NCBI GenBank assembly: GCA_023417735.1
Contig: JAEZEK010000248.1
Span: 1 to 7,041 of the forward strand
From: Pseudomonadota bacterium
Lineage (GTDB): Bacteria; Pseudomonadota; Alphaproteobacteria; Rhizobiales; Afifellaceae
Length of the DNA: 7,041 nt
Direction of reading: 5' to 3'
This document shows positions 6,687 to 7,041 of the stretch, piece by piece (within the stretch, counting starts at the first letter, position 1; every line of letters begins with the position of its first letter). The notes under the pieces are model-generated. The model had not been told where the DNA came from. It saw nothing but the letters and a program-made list of their open reading frames with translations, and did no database searches. A program made the translations under genes and the position numbers.

Positions 6687-7010
6687 ATGACCGCCTATGC
6701 CGTCGGGCATCTCCGGGCCGTGTCGATGGGCCCGGAGATCGCGGACTATCTCGCCCGGATCGACGCCACGCTCGCGCCGTTCGGCGGCCGGTTCGTCGTG
6801 CATGGCGGACGCAAGACCGTGCTCGAGGGCAGCTGGGACGGCGATCTCATCGTGATCGGCTTCCCGGACCGTGCGAGCGCTTCGGCCTGGTATGCTTCGC
6901 CGGAATACCAGGCGATCCTGCCGCTCCGGACCGCCAACAGCGAGGGCGACGTCATTCTCGTCGACGGCGTCGCGGCGGATCACCGTGCGACGGACATCCT
7001 GCAGGGATGA
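6687..7010 (+). CDS. DUF1330 domain protein (dimeric alpha/beta-barrel type)
   Basis: This 107-residue protein fits the DUF1330 family, small proteins with a dimeric ferredoxin-like alpha/beta-barrel fold whose biochemical role is not established. Signature elements are the first strand TAYAVGHLRAV (2-12), the helix IADYLARIDATLAPFGGRFVVHGG (18-41), the strand GDLIVIGFPD (52-61), and the hallmark WYASPEYQAILPLR (68-81) followed by a final strand GDVILVDG. I start at the ATG at 6687, which places the first strand at residue 2 as is usual; a purine-rich GGGAG (6677-6681) precedes it. An in-frame ATG at 6645 overlaps the upstream stop (ATGA) and has GGAG seven bases before it. Starting there would add 14 basic residues and give 121 in total, so that start is a serious alternative. 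The gene is co-oriented with the membrane protein gene and likely under XRE control. Confidence 0.87.
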   Translation: MTAYAVGHLRAVSMGPEIADYLARIDATLAPFGGRFVVHGGRKTVLEGSWDGDLIVIGFPDRASASAWYASPEYQAILPLRTANSEGDVILVDGVAADHRATDILQG

Positions 7011-7017
7011 CCCGCGC

Positions 7018-7041
7018 CCGGGCCGGCGGCGGCGCGCCCGG
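7018..7041 (+). terminator. GC hairpin at the right window edge after the DUF1330 gene
   Basis: CCGGGC (7018-7023) and GCCCGG (7036-7041) can form a 6-bp stem with a 12-base loop, starting eight bases after the DUF1330 stop. The window ends at the last paired base, so neither stem extension nor a T-tract can be judged. In such GC-rich DNA this may be chance. Confidence 0.25.

Noticed and set aside
6114..6983. Upstream extension of the XRE frame to 563 codons
   Set aside because: The extension runs antisense through two rightward genes and the palindrome. The helix-turn-helix fits a start at 6113.

Overview
This is a GC-rich window of ordinary chromosomal character. The TypA protein looks alphaproteobacterial (Hyphomicrobiales-like), but that is an impression from protein style and base composition, not a database match. 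I see no insertion sequence, CRISPR array, tRNA, rRNA or phage gene. No stretch over 300 bases lacks a gene; the longest gap is 3314-3589.

Left part (1-3313). The 3' end of a small cysteine-bearing protein gene runs rightward and stops at 161-163. It converges on typA (bipA), a translation-associated GTPase on the minus strand, and a hairpin lies between the two. Upstream of typA, also on the minus strand, is an intramembrane metalloprotease (site-2 protease, M50) with two C-terminal CBS domains and a very strong ribosome binding site.

Middle part (3314-5286). A 276-base divergent spacer separates the protease from a rightward operon. That operon holds a MarR-type repressor and a Bcr/CflA-type drug efflux transporter, overlapping by ATGA. 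An imperfect inverted repeat sits on the likely marR promoter, as expected for an autoregulated repressor-efflux pair. The best marR start is a GTG at 3590, not the in-frame upstream ATGs.

Right part (5287-7041). The transporter converges, with a five-base gap, on a leftward XRE/MmyB-type regulator. Divergent from the regulator are a four-helix membrane protein of unknown function and a DUF1330 protein. The 124-base divergent spacer contains a perfect 17-base palindrome, ATTACCTCGGAGGTAAT, nested at the exact centre of a much longer imperfect palindrome of about 59 bases. This is the most striking structure in the window and is probably the regulator's operator, controlling both directions.

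Nothing here is clearly a new defence or mobile system. The best leads are the nested palindrome with its regulator-membrane protein-DUF1330 cassette, and the cut-off Cys protein at the left edge.
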